Positions 34,294 to 43,367 of a stretch of DNA of 64,000 bases are shown here, in pieces. The notes under the pieces are model-generated. The model searched no databases. It was not told where the DNA came from and was given only the letters and a program-made list of their open reading frames with translations. The position numbers and the translations under genes were made by a program. Each line of letters begins with the position of its first letter. Within the stretch, counting starts at the first letter, position 1. This stretch comes from Lautropia sp. Lineage in GTDB: Bacteria; Pseudomonadota; Gammaproteobacteria; Burkholderiales; Burkholderiaceae_E. Location of the stretch: the NCBI GenBank assembly GCA_030527825.1, contig JAUNAC010000002.1, forward strand, positions 1-64,000, written 5' to 3'.

Positions 34294-35757
34294 CTAGATC
34301 CGCATGAAGTGCAGTGCAGCTTCCGAACTAAAGTTCTTCAAATTCGGTAACACCTCGTCCAGGTTATGTTTAGACAGACCAAACCAGGTTCCCAATGAAG
34401 CGGCATATTGCTCCACGGAGAATTTTGGCACGAGACGGCCGTTAACATCATTCTCTTGATCAATACCGAACAGGGGTAGTGTCCCGTACATGGCGCCGCC
34501 CTTGACCGCGCCGCCCAGGACAAAATGATGGCTGCCCCATCCATGGTCCGTGCCGGAACCATTGCTGCGCATGCTCCGGCCAAAGTCTGAGGCGGTAAAC
34601 AATGTAACCTGATCCGAGACACCCAACCGCTCCATTTGAGCGGCAAAATGTTCAAAGGTCTGATCGACCTGGTTGAGTAGCCTTGCCTGGACAGGCTTTT
34701 GACCGCCGTGCGTATCAAACCCGCTCAGGCTGATGAAAAACACCTGTCGTCGCACACCCAGGTTTTGCCGGCTGGCTATGATGCGCGAGACCATTCGGAG
34801 TTGGCTGATCAGGGGGTTGGGGTAGTTGCCATCGCGTACGTTGGGTACGGGTAAAAGCCGGCTGTCCTGGTCATCGATCAGTGCACCCCGCATTCGGCTT
34901 TGATATTCCAGCGTGCGGCGATAGAGCTCGGCATAGGTTTGCGCGAGCAGATTGTCACCACCGCGAGTCATGGTGAGGATATCCTTAAGCGGCGCACCGT
35001 TGTTTCTGACTGCACCCAGGTTGCGTTCCGTTTGTACAAACCCGATCTGGCCACTCAGGGGAATGCTGTAGGGAGAAAGATGTGTGCCCCTGAGCCAGGC
35101 GGCGGCACTGTTGCCAGTTGATATGGCGCTGAAAAAGGGTGAAGAGGGGTTATAGGCTTCTGCCAGCGCGTCCACCATGTTTCCGCCCCAGCCGGCGCGG
35201 CTGCCTTCAGGTGAGAAGGTTTGCCAGGTAGCCTGCTGGTCGTTGTGGGAGAACAGTCGCTCTGGATAGCGTTTCAGGTGGTCGCGATATTCGCCTCGTC
35301 TGATGGGTTCGATCAGAGGGCCCACGTTGGCGATGATGGCCAGTTTTTTCTGGGAAAACAGTTCCTGGGCCTTCAGCAGGGACGGATGCAGGGCAAATGT
35401 GCTGCCCTGATTTCCAAAGTCTCCAGCATTTGATAGCGAGATGGGCAGCAGGCCGTTGTTTGACCCTGGGTCAGGCAGAGCAATGGAGTCACCTCGCAGC
35501 ATATGGTAGTTTTTCCAGGAGTCGCCGCTCGTGGCGATGACCGTATTGGCCTGGTCATTACCTCCGTACATGAACAGGCAGATCAGTGCCTTGTAATCAT
35601 CTTGACCTCGCGTCTGGGCGGCAACTGCACCCATGTGTGCCAGATTCAGCGCGAAAGTACCTGATGCGGACAATGCCATGCCAAGGCCGGACTTCAACAG
35701 GCTGCGACGGCCGGGGCGGGCAGACGGATGATCGTGGTGGGAATGATCGTGACTCAT
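34294..35757 (-). CDS. DUF1501 family exported protein
   Basis: The 487-residue protein begins with a His/Asp-rich stretch (MSHDHSHHDH) and then GRRSLLKSGLGMALSASGTFALNLAHMGAVAA, a Tat-like signal with an RR pair. The body carries DUF1501 blocks: ICLFMYGGNDQANTVI, FALHPSLLKAQELFSQKKLAIIANVGPLIEP, VFFISLSGFDTHGGQ, and VTLFTASDFGRSM..NGSGTDHGWGSHHFVLGG, the last resembling the metal-binding core of alkaline phosphatase-like/sulfatase folds. Function is unestablished. It is coupled by ATGA overlap to the upstream DUF1800 gene, the usual partner. Confidence 0.9.
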   Translation of the reverse strand: MSHDHSHHDHPSARPGRRSLLKSGLGMALSASGTFALNLAHMGAVAAQTRGQDDYKALICLFMYGGNDQANTVIATSGDSWKNYHMLRGDSIALPDPGSNNGLLPISLSNAGDFGNQGSTFALHPSLLKAQELFSQKKLAIIANVGPLIEPIRRGEYRDHLKRYPERLFSHNDQQATWQTFSPEGSRAGWGGNMVDALAEAYNPSSPFFSAISTGNSAAAWLRGTHLSPYSIPLSGQIGFVQTERNLGAVRNNGAPLKDILTMTRGGDNLLAQTYAELYRRTLEYQSRMRGALIDDQDSRLLPVPNVRDGNYPNPLISQLRMVSRIIASRQNLGVRRQVFFISLSGFDTHGGQKPVQARLLNQVDQTFEHFAAQMERLGVSDQVTLFTASDFGRSMRSNGSGTDHGWGSHHFVLGGAVKGGAMYGTLPLFGIDQENDVNGRLVPKFSVEQYAASLGTWFGLSKHNLDEVLPNLKNFSSEAALHFMRI

Positions 35758-37760
35758 TTCAGGACAAGGTAGTCGGTAGATAACAGGGCCATGTACAGGG
35801 CGAGGGACACGCGTTCCCGGTACACCCGTTGCATGTCGTCGTTCTGACGTTTGGGCTTGACGGTCAGCAGGGCATTTTTCATGGCCATGCGGGTATCCAT
35901 TTGAAGCTGTCCATTGAGCATCACCGTGTCTATCAGGTCGATCAGATCATCGGGGTTGCTGGCTACCTGTATGAAAGGTTTTAAATCGAACTGAATTTCA
36001 CGAACGTCGGGGCCGTTTTTGTTTGGATTGGGTATCTTGTTGCCCAGTCCCACTCCTGCAATGGATGTTGCGCCAACGAAGCGATCGAGATAGTCGGCGT
36101 ATCCGGCGACACTGCTTTCCTGAATAATCTGCATCTCCGGTGCAACCATTCCGGCTCTGGAAACCGGGGTATTCGCGGGTGAATAGCCGGGTCGGTAAAA
36201 ATTGAACACAGATGGCGCACGCATGGCCGTTTGATTGAGCGTGTTTGATGCATCTGTGATGCCGATGGGCCATTGTCCTGTCAGGGATTTTGCATTGAAC
36301 GCCCGCATCATGTGGGTGAATCGCAGCAGCGGCTCGCGAATTCTTCCCCATGTTGGTTGGCGCCGACTTTCGGCTCCTCGCGCCTCTTGATCCAGCAAGA
36401 CGGCGCGGATGACAGCCTTCATGTCACCTCGAATCCCGTTCCCATTGTCATTGAATGCGAGCGCCACCCTGCGGATGTAGCCTTTTGATGGGTTGCTCGT
36501 CACCAGACGCTGAATCAATTGTCGAGCGAAAAATGGCCCGACGTTGGGGTGATTGAAAAGCGCATCCAGGGCAATTTTCAGATCAGCCGCTGCCAGCGCC
36601 TGACCTTCCCCGATGGTTGTGCCCAGAAAGTGTTTTTCCTTGATGGAGTGATAGTCGTTGTAAGCAGCCATGGGGCGCGTCTCGCGACCATCATCGTCTG
36701 TTTTGCAGCTCCTGATATGGAAAAAGCAGTCACGAGACAGAACACCGGTATTCCAGCTCCAGCCGGTGAATACGCGTGCCAGACCAATGACATCATCATT
36801 GGTGTAGGTTGGAATCGGTTTCCCCTGGGCGTCAAGGACAGGCGTTCCATCGATGTTCAGCATTTCAAGCCCGATGGTGAAAAGCTGCATCACTTCTCGT
36901 GCAAAGTTTTCATCCGGCGCCTGTACCAGCTGCCCGCTTTCGTCATAGCGCTCTTTTTGGTTGGAGATATGCGTGAGGTATATCCCCATCATGGGGTGAA
37001 GCGCGACGTCTTCCAGCAATGTACGGAAATTGCCGAAAGCGTTCTTTGCCAGCATGTCATAGTAGCTAGCCAGCCCTTTCGGGTAATGGCCTGAATCGCT
37101 GTTGGATGACATGACAAAAATTTGTGAGAGTGAATAAGCAATGCGCTGGCGCAACTGATCAGGTTGAATAGTTGAGTACCACCAGGCATTGTGCGCATCC
37201 GTCAGCGTAGATGGCTTGAGATTTTTTCTTTCCCAGGCAGTGAGTGTGCTCAGCAGTGAGGATTTCGGCTTTGCGAATTCATTTTCGATCCACTGGCTGG
37301 CACTCTTGCCCTTCAGTAGATCAATATCCTTGATCGAGGATCCAAAGGTTGCCTGTGCAAGGAATCGGCTTGCCTCCGCTGGTGTGCCGAGTATCCAGGC
37401 TTGAGCCTTCGCAGGTTGTTTGGCCGGTTTGGATGGGTTTCTGACATCCGGATGTGGCACGGTGAATGGAGATTCCGGGCTGGGGTGATGACTTGAAATA
37501 CTTGGATGATTTCCGGCACCTGATTCGATGCTGACCGTATCACTTGCTGGAGAAGAGGCGGGTGATTCCTGGTTGCCTTCACCGCTGCCGCCACATGCCG
37601 TCAGCAGACAGAGCAGTGTCACGGACAAGACTTTTTGACGGACTGCAAGTAATGGATGTAATTGATGAATTTTCTTGGCGCAGAGTGAATCTGTCTTGGC
37701 GCTGTGAGATGCTGAGGCAAGTGATTGCTGCGGGACAGCGGAGAGGTTGCCAGCGCACAT
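35754..37760 (-). CDS. DUF1800 family lipoprotein
   Basis: The 668-residue protein has a lipobox LLTAC with Cys56 after a hydrophobic VLSVTLLCLLTA core; the 40 residues before it are unusually long for a signal peptide and may reflect a mis-chosen start. A Ser/Pro/Glu-rich linker (60-120) precedes the DUF1800 domain with SRFLAQATFGSSIKDIDLLKG, WWYSTIQPDQLRQRIAYSLSQIFVMS, NFAREVMQLFTIGLEMLN, the HPNVGPFFARQLIQRLVTSNPS block and the RAPSVFNFYRPGYSP motif. DUF1800/DUF1501 pairs are common in Proteobacteria and Planctomycetes, with no agreed role. The two genes form an operon. Confidence 0.9.
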   Translation of the reverse strand: MCAGNLSAVPQQSLASASHSAKTDSLCAKKIHQLHPLLAVRQKVLSVTLLCLLTACGGSGEGNQESPASSPASDTVSIESGAGNHPSISSHHPSPESPFTVPHPDVRNPSKPAKQPAKAQAWILGTPAEASRFLAQATFGSSIKDIDLLKGKSASQWIENEFAKPKSSLLSTLTAWERKNLKPSTLTDAHNAWWYSTIQPDQLRQRIAYSLSQIFVMSSNSDSGHYPKGLASYYDMLAKNAFGNFRTLLEDVALHPMMGIYLTHISNQKERYDESGQLVQAPDENFAREVMQLFTIGLEMLNIDGTPVLDAQGKPIPTYTNDDVIGLARVFTGWSWNTGVLSRDCFFHIRSCKTDDDGRETRPMAAYNDYHSIKEKHFLGTTIGEGQALAAADLKIALDALFNHPNVGPFFARQLIQRLVTSNPSKGYIRRVALAFNDNGNGIRGDMKAVIRAVLLDQEARGAESRRQPTWGRIREPLLRFTHMMRAFNAKSLTGQWPIGITDASNTLNQTAMRAPSVFNFYRPGYSPANTPVSRAGMVAPEMQIIQESSVAGYADYLDRFVGATSIAGVGLGNKIPNPNKNGPDVREIQFDLKPFIQVASNPDDLIDLIDTVMLNGQLQMDTRMAMKNALLTVKPKRQNDDMQRVYRERVSLALYMALLSTDYLVLK

Positions 37761-38062
37761 GGATCTGGTCGGTTGCGAAATAGAGACGTGGTGAGGTTAT
37801 TGCCAGCGTGCGTTTTTTCATGGTGAGAGACGACTGCCGGTTGGGTTTTCCTGTTGGACGGTTGTTTTCCAAATGATGTGGGCGGTGCCGGGCTATTCCA
37901 GACGTGAACAATTGCCAGGACGTCTGGAGGAACAACGGGTACCTTTGCCATATGGCCAATTGGTTAGACGTATTAGGTTATTCGGCTGATGGCAACATCC
38001 TGACACACGGTGCTAAGCTGGCGACCTTTCACACGGTGTCGTTATTGACGAGATAGTGGATC
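37761..38062. other. Divergent intergenic region, 302 bp
   Basis: This lies between the DUF1800 gene and the Sel1 lipoprotein gene, which diverge. It is expected to hold both promoters, but I could not place convincing -35/-10 pairs. A short direct repeat CACACGGTG occurs twice near 38005-38040. Confidence 0.35.
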
Positions 38063-38671
38063 ATGACTTCACGCACAGTTTCTCTATTGGGGCTGGTGAC
38101 TTTGCTGGGTGCCTGTGCCATGCAGCAACAGGCAGTGGATACCCAGGCCGGCAGGCCGGTACGCATCTGTACGGAGGAGGGCGGATGCAGGGACAAGGCG
38201 CGGGCGCAGGGGCACATGGCTCCCCAGGATGGCGCCACGACGCAGGAAGAGGCCAGGATTGCCATGTTGGAGAAAAAGGCAGAACAGGACCCTCGTGCTG
38301 CTTTTGATTTGGCCTTGCGCTTCTTCCGGGGAGACGGGGTTCGTCGTGACTCCTACAAGGCGCTGAAATGGATGCGCGATGCTGCGGAGCGTGGAAATAC
38401 AAAAGCACAGGTGGCGCTCGGTCGTTTTTATCTGAGCGGTTTTGAGGAGATGGGAGCTGATCCGGCCGAAGCGGAATCATGGTTGCAGACGGCGGCAGGC
38501 CAGGGAGATGCGGAGGCAGGAAAGCTTCTGGAAACTGCCCGGTTGGCCAAACAGGACGAATCGGAATACCGGCGGTGGGTTGATCTTAACCGGACAGCCT
38601 GGCTTGGGTATTGGTGGAATGCTTACCGCTACTATACGTATTGGCATGCAGGCTACTGGTACTACTATTGA
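38063..38671 (+). CDS. Sel1-repeat lipoprotein with Tyr/Trp-rich C-terminus
   Basis: The 202-residue protein has a lipobox LLGAC (Cys18). Two Sel1-like repeats lie at about 74-150: AAFDLALRFFRGDGVRRDSYKALKWMRDAAERGNTKAQ and VALGRFYLSGFEEMGADPAEAESWLQTAAGQGDAEA. The last 25 residues from TAWLGYWW to the end are dominated by Tyr and Trp (about 14 aromatic residues), ending YWYYY. Sel1 proteins usually mediate protein contacts; the aromatic tail is unlike typical family members. A CsgG-like lipoprotein gene follows 143 bp downstream. Confidence 0.82.
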   Translation: MTSRTVSLLGLVTLLGACAMQQQAVDTQAGRPVRICTEEGGCRDKARAQGHMAPQDGATTQEEARIAMLEKKAEQDPRAAFDLALRFFRGDGVRRDSYKALKWMRDAAERGNTKAQVALGRFYLSGFEEMGADPAEAESWLQTAAGQGDAEAGKLLETARLAKQDESEYRRWVDLNRTAWLGYWWNAYRYYTYWHAGYWYYY

Positions 38672-38814
38672 CCAGTTGTCGCAATCGTATATGTACGGAT
38701 GGAAATGATTGGAGACCTTTCTGTCCGAAGGTGTGCTGAATGCAAGAGAGCCGCTGTCGGTGGCGGGGTATCTGCTCGTTTCATATTGAATGACCTCTGA
38801 AAAAGGACGTCAAA

Positions 38815-39645
38815 ATGCTTAAAAAGAAAATGCTGCACAGCGCACTGGTAGCTGCTTTTATAAGTAGTGTGGCTGGCTGTGCTGCGACAGGTGGTGGCTA
38901 TCTGACCAAGGGTGGGTCACCCGCGGACGCGCATGGCAGTGCTGCGGGCAGCACGAGTGTCAATGCAAATGCAACCTTGCAGCGTTGCCAGTCTCCACTG
39001 GGCACGATTGCCATGGATGATGGACGTGACAAGGACTGGTATGACGCCTTTGGTGCGGCGACCAAGGTGACAACGATTGAACCGTTATTGCGGCTGGCCG
39101 TACAGCAGTCCAACTGTTTTGTGATTACCTCGATTGGCAACACCCGCACGGAATCACGATTGATGGCAATCACGGATCGGCAGCGAAATTCTGGTGAATT
39201 TCGCGCCGGTTCCAAGCAGCACAAGGGGCAGCGGGTTGCGGCAGACTATCTGATGGAGCCTGCCATCATCATTGATAATGATGCCACCGGGAAGGTCGTC
39301 GGTGGGCTTGGCAGCTTCATCGGTCATGGTTTCGGTGCGCTGGCGGGGGCTCTGGAGTCAAAAGTCTCTGTAGTGACACTGACACTGTACGATATTCGCT
39401 CGGGTGTGCAGATCAGTGCTTCGGAGGGTAGTTCCACTGCTACCAATTATGGGGCGGCGCTCGGAGCGTTTGGCAGCAGCGCTAGCGGTGTATTGGGTGG
39501 GCTGTCGCGTACGCCTGAGGGCAAAGCCACCGTGGCTGCCTTTATGGACGCCTACAACAATATGGTGACGTCATTGCGTGATTACAAAGCCCAACAGGTC
39601 AAGGGCGGACTGGGCCATGGTGGAGCTTTGAAAGTGGGAGACTGA
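38815..39645 (+). CDS. CsgG-like outer-membrane lipoprotein
   Basis: The 276-residue protein has a lipobox VAGC (Cys22) and a CsgG/HfaB-like body: LGTIAMDDGRDKDWYDAFGAATKVTTIEPLLRLAVQQSNCFVIT, RQRNSGEFRAGSKQHKGQRVAADYLMEPAIII, and VSVVTLTLYDIRSGVQISASEGSS, the last matching the strand region before the CsgG pore. A Gly-rich stretch (VVGGLGSFIGHGFGALAGAL) interrupts it. CsgG forms the curli secretion pore, but no curli genes are present, so a distinct or generic export role is more likely. It is followed by a terminator. Confidence 0.8.
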   Translation: MLKKKMLHSALVAAFISSVAGCAATGGGYLTKGGSPADAHGSAAGSTSVNANATLQRCQSPLGTIAMDDGRDKDWYDAFGAATKVTTIEPLLRLAVQQSNCFVITSIGNTRTESRLMAITDRQRNSGEFRAGSKQHKGQRVAADYLMEPAIIIDNDATGKVVGGLGSFIGHGFGALAGALESKVSVVTLTLYDIRSGVQISASEGSSTATNYGAALGAFGSSASGVLGGLSRTPEGKATVAAFMDAYNNMVTSLRDYKAQQVKGGLGHGGALKVGD

Positions 39646-39682
39646 TCCCGCCGACTATCGTAAGATCTTCCTTGTCATGACA

Positions 39683-39713
39683 CCGTGGCCAGGGGTTCCC
39701 GGCCACGGTTTTT
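39683..39713 (+). terminator. Rho-independent terminator after the CsgG-like gene
   Basis: CCGTGGCC (39683-39690) and GGCCACGG (39701-39708) form an 8-bp perfect stem with a 10-base loop, followed by TTTTTG. Confidence 0.85.
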
Positions 39714-39772
39714 GATATGTTGCTGACCATGGTCATGGCGCTGCAGCATCTGGCGTGACTGGTTTCCTTGGC

Positions 39773-40516
39773 TTAGAAATCCTGCTGTGTAGGCCGTACC
39801 GTGATCTCGTTGATCGCAACGTCGTCGGGTTGTTCGATGGCGTAGGCAATGGCCCGAGCGATGGCGTCGGCAGAGATTTGTGTGGCTTCGTAGAAGGTTT
39901 CAATCCTGGCGCGGGTTTCTGCATCACGGCTGCCATATTTCAGCTCGCTGTCGATGGCGCCAGGATACAGGGTGGTCACGCGGATGCCGTACTGGGCAAC
40001 TTCCATGCGCAGTCCTTCGCTGATGGCCTTGACGGCAAACTTGGTGGCGCTGTAGACCGCGCCCCCGGTGGGGACGCGCAGGCCTGCCACCGAGGAGATA
40101 TTGATGATCTGCCCGCCTTTCTGTGCCTGCATTGCGGGCAGCACGGCAGCAATGCCGTTGAGTACACCCTTGATGTTGATGTCGATCATCCGGTTCCATT
40201 CATCCAGCTGGCATTTGGCTAGCGGGGCGAGGGCCATCAGTCCTGCATTGTTGATCATGACATCGACTCGGCCGAAATGGTCAATGGTCTGATCCACAAG
40301 CTGTTGAACTTGCTGGGCATCGGTCACGTCAGCCATCACGGCCAGTGCCTGTCCATTGTTGGCCTGAATGTCGGCGACGATCTTTTCGAGTCGTTCCATG
40401 CGCCGGGCGGAGAGGACGACCTTGGCACCGAGACTGGCCAGGTAGCGGGCAGTTTCCTCGCCGAGGCCGCTGCTGGCACCGGTGATCACGACGACTTTGT
40501 TCTGAATTCCTTTCAT
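39773..40516 (-). CDS. Short-chain dehydrogenase/reductase (SDR)
   Basis: The 247-residue classical SDR has the cofactor motif VVITGASSGLGEETAR at about 9-24, NNAGLMALAPL near 87, the catalytic Ser in INISSVAG, and the YSATK motif (Tyr/Lys) near 152. PGAIDSEL follows. The pattern is that of the NADP-preferring YdfG/clavaldehyde-dehydrogenase-like group; the substrate is unknown. ATG 40516 sits behind AGGAG; an earlier in-frame ATG would be too close to it. Twin palindromic sequences lie about 55-80 bp upstream. Confidence 0.92.
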   Translation of the reverse strand: MKGIQNKVVVITGASSGLGEETARYLASLGAKVVLSARRMERLEKIVADIQANNGQALAVMADVTDAQQVQQLVDQTIDHFGRVDVMINNAGLMALAPLAKCQLDEWNRMIDINIKGVLNGIAAVLPAMQAQKGGQIINISSVAGLRVPTGGAVYSATKFAVKAISEGLRMEVAQYGIRVTTLYPGAIDSELKYGSRDAETRARIETFYEATQISADAIARAIAYAIEQPDDVAINEITVRPTQQDF

Positions 40517-40569
40517 GATGTGCATCTCCTGAAGGGTTGGGGTCAAAAGTGCTTGATTGAGTATGTCAT

Positions 40570-40598
40570 GGAGGCAGATGCCTTGGGCAGATGCCTCC
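40570..40598. repeat. Twin GGCAGATGCC palindromes within a hairpin
   Basis: GGCAGATGCC occurs twice, at 40573-40582 and 40586-40595; each is itself a GGCA-n2-TGCC dyad. The outer arms GGAGGCA (40570-40576) and TGCCTCC (40592-40598) pair. It is upstream of the SDR gene and may be a regulator-binding site. Confidence 0.45.
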
Positions 40599-41260
40599 AG
40601 CTACCCATGGCAGATTGGTATTCCACTGTCTGTTCCAGGGGGTTCTTGTAAAGCCCATGTGACTGGGTAGGTAATGTCCTTTCCTGATGGGGTGGGACTG
40701 TATCTTATTTGTCCTGTTGGTTCTTATCCGGTGGTCCGGTTGAGAGACTTTCGGATATTCCGCGACTGCACAGGATGTTTTGTCCCCTATGGCCTGTAGT
40801 TTGCCCACACGCTTTGCGGTCACGGGAGGGGGGCGCCCAGCCGGCCCTGCTCAAGCAGAACCTACATCGAATCATCGGAACTGACTTACCCTGATGGTCG
40901 AGAGGCTGCCCGAAACCATGAAGGGGTAGTCGCGCCGATGAGGGCCATGTGCAAGACTTTTCCGGCGGGGAGGGAGTGCCTGGGGAGAGGAGTCAGGAGG
41001 GCCTGGCCAGGCAGATGATCTGTGGGGGTTTCTTGATGAGTGCGTTGGTGACTGGCCCGGAGGGTCAACGATGGGCTGACAGGTGGCATCCGCGTGATGT
41101 ACAGGCGTTTGCCTATCTTGCCAGGGGGCAATGCGCAATTCAGTATCGGTTTCTGCATCAAATATGCGATACAGGGTTGTTTCTGCGCATGTTTGATGTA
41201 GTTGTTGCATGATATGTGCAAGCCTTTTGTGTGGATACATGTTGAACTTGGGAGCGTGCT
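40599..41260. other. Long non-coding gap, no gene recognised
   Basis: The full gap between the divergent SDR and DUF4336 genes is 744 bp. Short frames here show no family motif, no plausible ribosome sites and unusual composition. A degraded regulator gene is possible, but I could not read one. Confidence 0.4.
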
Positions 41261-42016
41261 GTGACTGACAGGATCCATCTGTACCATCCGCTGAATACCT
41301 TGAAACCCATTGCTGAAGATATCTGGATTGCCGATGGTGAGCTTGTCCATATGAGCTTTCCCATGGGTGTGAAGGTACCGTTCAGTACGCGCATGACGGT
41401 TGTGCGCCTGCACGATGGCGGTTTATGGTGCCATTCGCCGATTGCGCTGCATGCCGGTTTGCTGGAGGAGGTAGATCGGTTGGGCGAGGTACGCCATCTG
41501 GTTTCACCGAACAGGATTCACTACGCCTACATTGCGGACTGGAAGAGGCGGTATCCGAAAGCGTGCGCGTGGGCGAGCAAGGGGGTGCGGGAGCGCGCAC
41601 AGTCACAGCACATCGATATTGCCTTTGATGCTGATCTGGACGACGAGGCGCCGCCGCAATGGCGTTGCGACATCGCCCAGTTGCCATTCCTGGGCAGCGA
41701 GGTGATGCAGGAGACCGTGTTTTTTCACCATGGCAGCCGTACGTTGATCCTTGCTGATCTGATCGAAAATTTTGAAACCGCAAAATTCGATAGCATCTTC
41801 TGGAAGGGCTGCATGAGGATGGCTGGAATTTCTGATCCTGATGGCAAGGCGCCCATCGACTGGCGCGCCACGTTCAGGGACAGGACAGCTGCTCGGAAAA
41901 GTCTTGCAGGGATATTGGCCTGGCAACCGGAAAGGATCATTCTGGCACATGGACGATGCTATGAGCGCGATGCCATGAAAGAGCTCAGACGGGCTTTTCG
42001 CTGGCTGGATGAGTAA
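41261..42016 (+). CDS. DUF4336 domain protein (metallo-beta-lactamase-like)
   Basis: The 251-residue protein begins at a GTG behind GGGAG. It contains IWIADGELVHMSFPMGVKVPFSTRMTVVRLHDGGLWCHSPIAL, VRHLVSPNRIHYAYIADWKRRYPKACAWAS, and TLILADLIENFE, the DUF4336 pattern. The fold resembles metallo-beta-lactamases, but the classical HxHxDH motif is reduced: the usual position reads NRIHYAYIADW. ILAHGRCYERDA near the end may supply a metal ligand. The role is unknown. Confidence 0.82.
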   Translation: MTDRIHLYHPLNTLKPIAEDIWIADGELVHMSFPMGVKVPFSTRMTVVRLHDGGLWCHSPIALHAGLLEEVDRLGEVRHLVSPNRIHYAYIADWKRRYPKACAWASKGVRERAQSQHIDIAFDADLDDEAPPQWRCDIAQLPFLGSEVMQETVFFHHGSRTLILADLIENFETAKFDSIFWKGCMRMAGISDPDGKAPIDWRATFRDRTAARKSLAGILAWQPERIILAHGRCYERDAMKELRRAFRWLDE

Positions 42017-42170
42017 AGCCCATTGAACGGGCAGGAAAAGACGTTCTCCTTCATGAGGCATTGGTTGTCAGCGTATGGAGCTGGCATCAGGGGGCCGCGG
42101 TCTGAGCGATACCGGCCGCTGGTTTCCTGACGCATGCATGCCGTCTCAAGGCCCTGGGGGGCCATGAGCC

Positions 42171-43367
42171 TCACGCCTGCTGCGCAGTTTGGCCGTTCGA
42201 GCGCAATTTGCTGCCCAGCCACCACAGGGGCAATTGTGCGACCAGTGCAATGGCGGCGCCGAGCCATGGGGTTTGCGCCATCATGTGTCGTTCGACCAGC
42301 AGGCTGCCTAGATGCTGCCCCAGTGCAATGCCCAGATTGAAGGACGAGATGTTGAGCGCAGAGGTGAAATCAAGTGCCTGCGGTGCGAATTGGCGGGCGG
42401 TCTGCATCATGCCCGCCTGCAGGCAGGGGGACAGGCCGAACGCCAGCGCCCCCCAGGCGAATATCAGCAGTGTCATGACTGCCTGTTGCCGCAGCAGCAG
42501 GGCTATCAGCGCTAGAACGATGGCAAGTGTGGCCAGCAGCATGCGCGTGGTCGCTTGCCAGCCGTACCGACTGCTCAGATGTCCGCCGGCAAGGTTGCCT
42601 GCCAGTGTTGCTGTGCCGAAGACGATCAGCAATAGATTGGCGGTCTGCAGGCTGAAAAGCGAATAGTCCGTCAGTAGCGGCGTGATAAAGGTAAAGGCCG
42701 GCAGGGTGGAACCGAATCCCAGGATGGTGACGGACATCGCCACAGAAATCGGCGGGCGACGCAGTGCGCTCAGTTGTGCCTTGATGCTGTTGCCGGTCGT
42801 GGCAGGCAGTGATGGTACCCAGAGCCATGTCGCGATCAGGCCCATGGCGGCGAAGACCACGACAGCGAAGAATGGCAAACGCCAACCGAAACCATTGCCC
42901 AGCATGCTGCCCAAGGGCACGCCGATGACCATCGCCAGTGTCAATCCTGAAAACATCAGGGCAATGGCTTTGCCGGCGTCCTTCTCTGCCACCAGGTGAG
43001 CGGCAACCATGGCACCAATGGCAAAGAAGCTGCCGTGCGCGACCGCTGTCAGCATTCGCCCCGATAGCAGTATGGCATAGCTGGTTCCTAAGGCAGAAAT
43101 CAGGTTGCCAGCCATAAATAGTGCGATCAAGCCAAGCAACAGCGGCTTGCGTGGTAATCGGGAGGTTGTCAGCACCAACAATGGTGTGCCTATCGCCAGG
43201 ATCAGGGCATATAGCCCCACCAGGTTGCCCGTCTGTGCCAAGGGTATATGTAAATCAGCGGATATCGAGGGAAGGATACCGACGACGATAAATTCCGCCA
43301 CGCCGATGGCAAAGGCGGTGACAGCGAACGCCCAGATCGCGGGCGGCATTTTATTGGTTTGATGCAT
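42171..43367 (-). CDS. MFS exporter of the DHA1 (AraJ/YdhP-like) family
   Basis: The 398-residue protein has twelve predicted membrane segments. It begins IWAFAVTAFAIGVAEFIVVGILPSISADL and contains the DHA1 signatures LTAVAHGSFFAIGAMVAAHLV and GVPLGSMLGNGFGWRLPF. The AEFIVVGILP start is typical of AraJ/YdhP-like drug or sugar exporters. ATG 43367 follows AAGGAAAC; the frame is open farther upstream, but those residues are not membrane-like. The substrate is unknown. Confidence 0.92.
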   Translation of the reverse strand: MHQTNKMPPAIWAFAVTAFAIGVAEFIVVGILPSISADLHIPLAQTGNLVGLYALILAIGTPLLVLTTSRLPRKPLLLGLIALFMAGNLISALGTSYAILLSGRMLTAVAHGSFFAIGAMVAAHLVAEKDAGKAIALMFSGLTLAMVIGVPLGSMLGNGFGWRLPFFAVVVFAAMGLIATWLWVPSLPATTGNSIKAQLSALRRPPISVAMSVTILGFGSTLPAFTFITPLLTDYSLFSLQTANLLLIVFGTATLAGNLAGGHLSSRYGWQATTRMLLATLAIVLALIALLLRQQAVMTLLIFAWGALAFGLSPCLQAGMMQTARQFAPQALDFTSALNISSFNLGIALGQHLGSLLVERHMMAQTPWLGAAIALVAQLPLWWLGSKLRSNGQTAQQA

